A stretch of DNA of 18,880 nucleotides from Amoeboradix gromovi (taxonomy: Eukaryota > Sanchytriomycota > Sanchytriomycetes > Sanchytriales > Sanchytriaceae): contig JADGIF010000119.1 in the NCBI GenBank assembly GCA_018985225.1, positions 1 through 18,880 on the forward strand, given 5' to 3'. The translations under genes and the position numbers were made by a program. The first letter of the stretch is position 1. Every line of letters starts with the position of its first letter. The notes beneath the pieces were generated by a model, which saw nothing but the letters and a program-made list of their open reading frames with translations, did no database searches and was not told the DNA's origin. Positions 16,001-18,880 of this stretch are shown here, in pieces.

Positions 16001-16850
16001 GCCAGTTTTTACTTGAACCTCAATTGAAGCGCTCTAATAAAATCCATAAAAACAAAGGTTGAATACGCCTTGAATCATTCTCTTAGATGTTGTTTGCTCT
16101 AAAAGCGTGACTGGAATTATTTTGCTTTTTATTTTGGATCTTCTACGTATCTTAGCTCCATTGAGATCTCAAATGAAGTCATCTGCAACGAGAAAAGATC
16201 TATTCAACTTGAGGTTCTAGTAGATAATGTTGTAAAGTTATTTCATTCAATATGTGGGTGAAGTTCCGAAAGACTATTGATGCAGTCAAGTTCAAAGCTG
16301 TTGCTTATAATAAGACAATTACTCTGGAAGAGGGCGCAAGGTAATTCTTGGTTCAACATATGAAAGATCCCAAGGGCTACAAATTTTGGATGATTTTAAA
16401 GGACTTTGCTACTCAGATTCACTTAATTGCACTGTCATTGCTCTCTGAAAGGACACAGCTATGTTTTTATTTCACTAGAGGACAAAAATAATAGACAGGC
16501 CACATTAAAACGTCCTCGGAAAAACTCAAAGGATCGCGCTAGTTTATCGCAAAAGAAAGATGACTTCCTTTTAAATACAGTAAATTGTATTCAAGGCACG
16601 GTGTATTGTACACATGGAAAACATGCCGTGAAATCTGGTATAAAGAAAGGGAGATAAAGATTGTACTGACCTACTCATAAAATATGTGGATTAAAGGAAG
16701 CATATCTCATCTTGGAGATTTCAGAAAGATCCCACGAACTGAAGATCACAAGAGCATCACAGTTTGATTTTCTTTAGAGTTTGAATAAATATTATCAAAA
16801 TTTGGAATAAAAGAAGGCCCTTTTCTTTGGTATTATAATCTAACCAGTTT
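16001..16850. other. Decayed region with broken coding-like stretches
   Basis: Several short plus-strand stretches read like eroded protein: about 16130-16250 (ending ...LFHSICG), 16251-16450 (from MWVKFRKTIDAVKF, with one stop, to ...LIALSLLSERTQ) and a 76-codon frame at 16427-16657 that begins with TTG. They lie in different frames and look like one degraded gene, perhaps of a mobile element. I cannot name the family. Confidence 0.4.
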
Positions 16851-16852
16851 TG

Positions 16853-17640
16853 ATGCTATCCATAAAGAGGGCTCTTTCTTGTCCCGAGCAATCAGTAATA
16901 GCGTCTGTTGAAGACTACTTAACTGAAAGTACTGTAGATAAAGATATTGACATTTTGAATGATACATTCTGCGAAGATCAGAGTATTGTTCAAGAGGTTT
17001 TGCAAGAATTTAAAAAAACCGGAGATCCTGTTTGGGTCTGTGTTGAGCTGTATTATAGCAAAACGAATCCAATTACAGAAGAATTATTATCTGTACCTTT
17101 TTCTGGTAATTTGAGCCCTCAAAGTCTATTGATCTTAATCATCCTGATTGTAAAATTGCTGCTTAGATGATCAAAGTAGTATGGCATATGTAAGAACAGG
17201 TTGTGAAGATGATACTAACAGCAGCACCAAGGCAGACCATATTATCATTTATCCTGGTAGCTCTCAAAATACTTGGATGGAACGGATTAATCGCTGTATT
17301 TTAATTATGCATACTGTCACTGGAGATTTCAATTTCCGAGATACAGCTGCCTTTTATTGCTCTTTTGACTACGCATCCGCAGTAGATAGAGCTCTTAGAC
17401 GCAACAATAGCAAATCTGTTGCCGTGGCCAGTTATTGACTTCATGTTGATTATCTAAAGGATTCAGATTTTTATGATTTTGTGATTGCAACTGATATATG
17501 GGTGACATCTGTAAAAGGATAGAATCAATATGCTCTAATCGCTCATGATATAATCCAAAAGTTCTGTTTACAAGGCCCAAGATGCTATAACATACGCCAT
17601 TTTCATGGCAGATTAGAAGAACCAAAAGTACATCCTAAAT
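16853..17640 (+). pseudogene. Broken gene of unknown family
   Basis: An open frame of 105 residues runs from the ATG at 16853 (MLSIKRALSCPEQSV...) to 17170. It has a protein-like first half (EDYLTESTVDKDIDILNDTF and onward) and a low-quality hydrophobic end, suggesting a frameshift near 17110. A second stretch in another frame, 17181-17438, and its continuation through two stops to about 17640 (DYLKDSDFYDF, ADHIIIYPG upstream, HFHGRLEEPK) also look protein-like. Together they suggest a former gene of about 260 residues. No family was recognised; alternatively two separate short ORFs. Confidence 0.35.
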
Positions 17641-17699
17641 TTGGCCCCAAACTTGTTTTAGAGAGAAAACATTCCTACAGAAATACGCCAAATTGAGGT

Positions 17700-18000
17700 C
17701 ACTTGATTTTATTTTACCAATTTCAAATACATCAGAGTAAAATAAAAAATGATTGACATTTATCTAATATGCTTAAGACGCACTGTAAAAATTTTGTTAT
17801 GAAATTTTAAAATAAGTTTGTTATGAAATTGTTCTGTTGCTATTTTAGAGTTGAACTATATAAATTGATTTTGAAATTATAGGTCGTTTAATTTTTTACA
17901 TTTTACACATTCAAGTCTAATGATAAATCAAATTTATATTTGAAATTATTTACAAGTCACCTTGTAATTTTTTATATTAAAAAACAAGATGGCGAGAAGC
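17700..18000. other. Very AT-rich, low-complexity stretch
   Basis: Contains repeated words such as TTTGTTATGAAATT (about 17794 and 17817) and TTGAAATTA. There is no coding potential and no RNA gene seen. Confidence 0.5.
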
Positions 18001-18880
18001 TAGAATAGAAGCATACTTGGCATGTGCAAATGATGAAGATGGGTTTAATAATAGAGTGCGGTTATTTGAAAGATAGTTCCTGGTTATAAAAGAAAGTTGA
18101 AGATTTAAAAGCTACAAATGAAAAACTAAGATTAGACGTCTTAGATGGCATCGAAATGGAATTATTGTACCATTCTTCATTAAAAGTTGTTGATGAATAA
18201 ATATTTATGTAAAATGCTTTAATCGATAGTTTACCACCGTTGCGTTGTTCAATTTAATGATTTAAAAATCAAACTCCACGAAAACATTCCTTTTCGGCAA
18301 CATGTTGGCAACACTCTGAAGAGAGGAAATGTAGTCGCAATATCAGCAATTTTCCATAGTGTGCAATTATTGTTTCTGGTGTATTTTCCGCAATTGCAAA
18401 CTATGGTGCAAATGAAAGAACACAACAAGCGACGAGCAAAAAACCATCAGAGAGCATTTATTGTGGTGAGAAATACACACACTATTCACAATGCATGTTT
18501 TTATTGCACACTTTTGGGATTCGTGTGATAATAAGATAGAGGACGTTGAAGAATGATGGCATAAACTATCAACCGCTAAAAGAAATGAATTCAAAACGAA
18601 AGAAGTTAATAATTGTAGAATTCTTATTAAAAACTATATGGCTAAGGAACTTGGAATTTATCTGAGAAGGAAGCTAAAAGATTTTATGGGACTAGTTGTA
18701 GACAATTGAGCAACCAATGCCTATATTTAATACAGACCTAAACCATATGATGGCAGATTATGACTTGAAAGCCTGGCGTAAAAAAGTCTTCAAAAACAAT
18801 CTGGTCCAGGTAAAAAGACCCTGTTACTTTGGCGTGATGCTCAGTTCCAGACCAACTTTAAAAGGAATAGTTGTAGTCCT
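18000..18880 (+). pseudogene. Decayed coding remnants, the last possibly Fanzor-like
   Basis: Short broken stretches in the plus direction. The most suggestive is at the window end (about 18745-18880): a frame with DLKAWRKKVFKNNL shifts by one frame into SGPGKKTLLLWRDAQFQ then TNFK. A Lys/Arg-rich helix followed by a strand of type LLLW-x-D-A-x-F resembles the segment before RuvC-III in Fanzor proteins. The window ends before the diagnostic TS, zinc ribbon and RD motifs, so the identity is only a possibility. Confidence 0.22.

Overview
The window looks like a compact, AT-rich nuclear genome of a zoosporic (flagellated) early-diverging fungus or a close relative. Three signals point there. A CAP59/CMT1-type mannosyltransferase is essentially a fungal family. 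The purine enzyme is a purD-purM (ADE5,7) fusion with no purN domain, the arrangement seen in fungi. An axonemal outer-arm dynein intermediate chain means the organism builds a motile flagellum. Intergenic distances are short, most genes lack introns, and several stop codons overlap an AATAAA signal. The placement is inference; no rRNA is present to confirm it.

Left part (about 0.5-7.8 kb): five conserved genes, tightly packed. They are a CMT1-like mannosyltransferase (+), an alkaline-ceramidase-like CREST membrane hydrolase (+), a Rab8/Sec4-type GTPase (-) whose last exon follows a 20-nt intron, a DNAI2-like dynein intermediate chain (+) divergent from the Rab, and the ADE5,7 fusion (+). Three of them touch secretion, membrane lipid and glycan work. 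I see no evidence that they form one pathway.

Right part (about 8-16 kb): three direct copies of a ~0.6 kb dispersed repeat alternate with small or fast-evolving genes. The genes are a secreted protein of unknown function, a leucine-rich-repeat protein, a PBDC1/YPL225W-type eEF1A chaperone, an F-box/LRR-like protein and a tandem pair of 114-residue Cys-containing proteins with short hydrophobic N termini. Read on the minus strand, each repeat holds the decayed C-terminal end of a TnpB/Fanzor-type RNA-guided nuclease (IS607-like), followed by a conserved tail of about 100-130 nt. That tail lies where TnpB/Fanzor elements carry their guide RNA scaffold. This is the most interesting system in the window.

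Far right (16-18.9 kb): a gene-poor, decayed stretch with short broken ORFs I cannot name. A fragment at the very end weakly resembles the RuvC region of a Fanzor protein.
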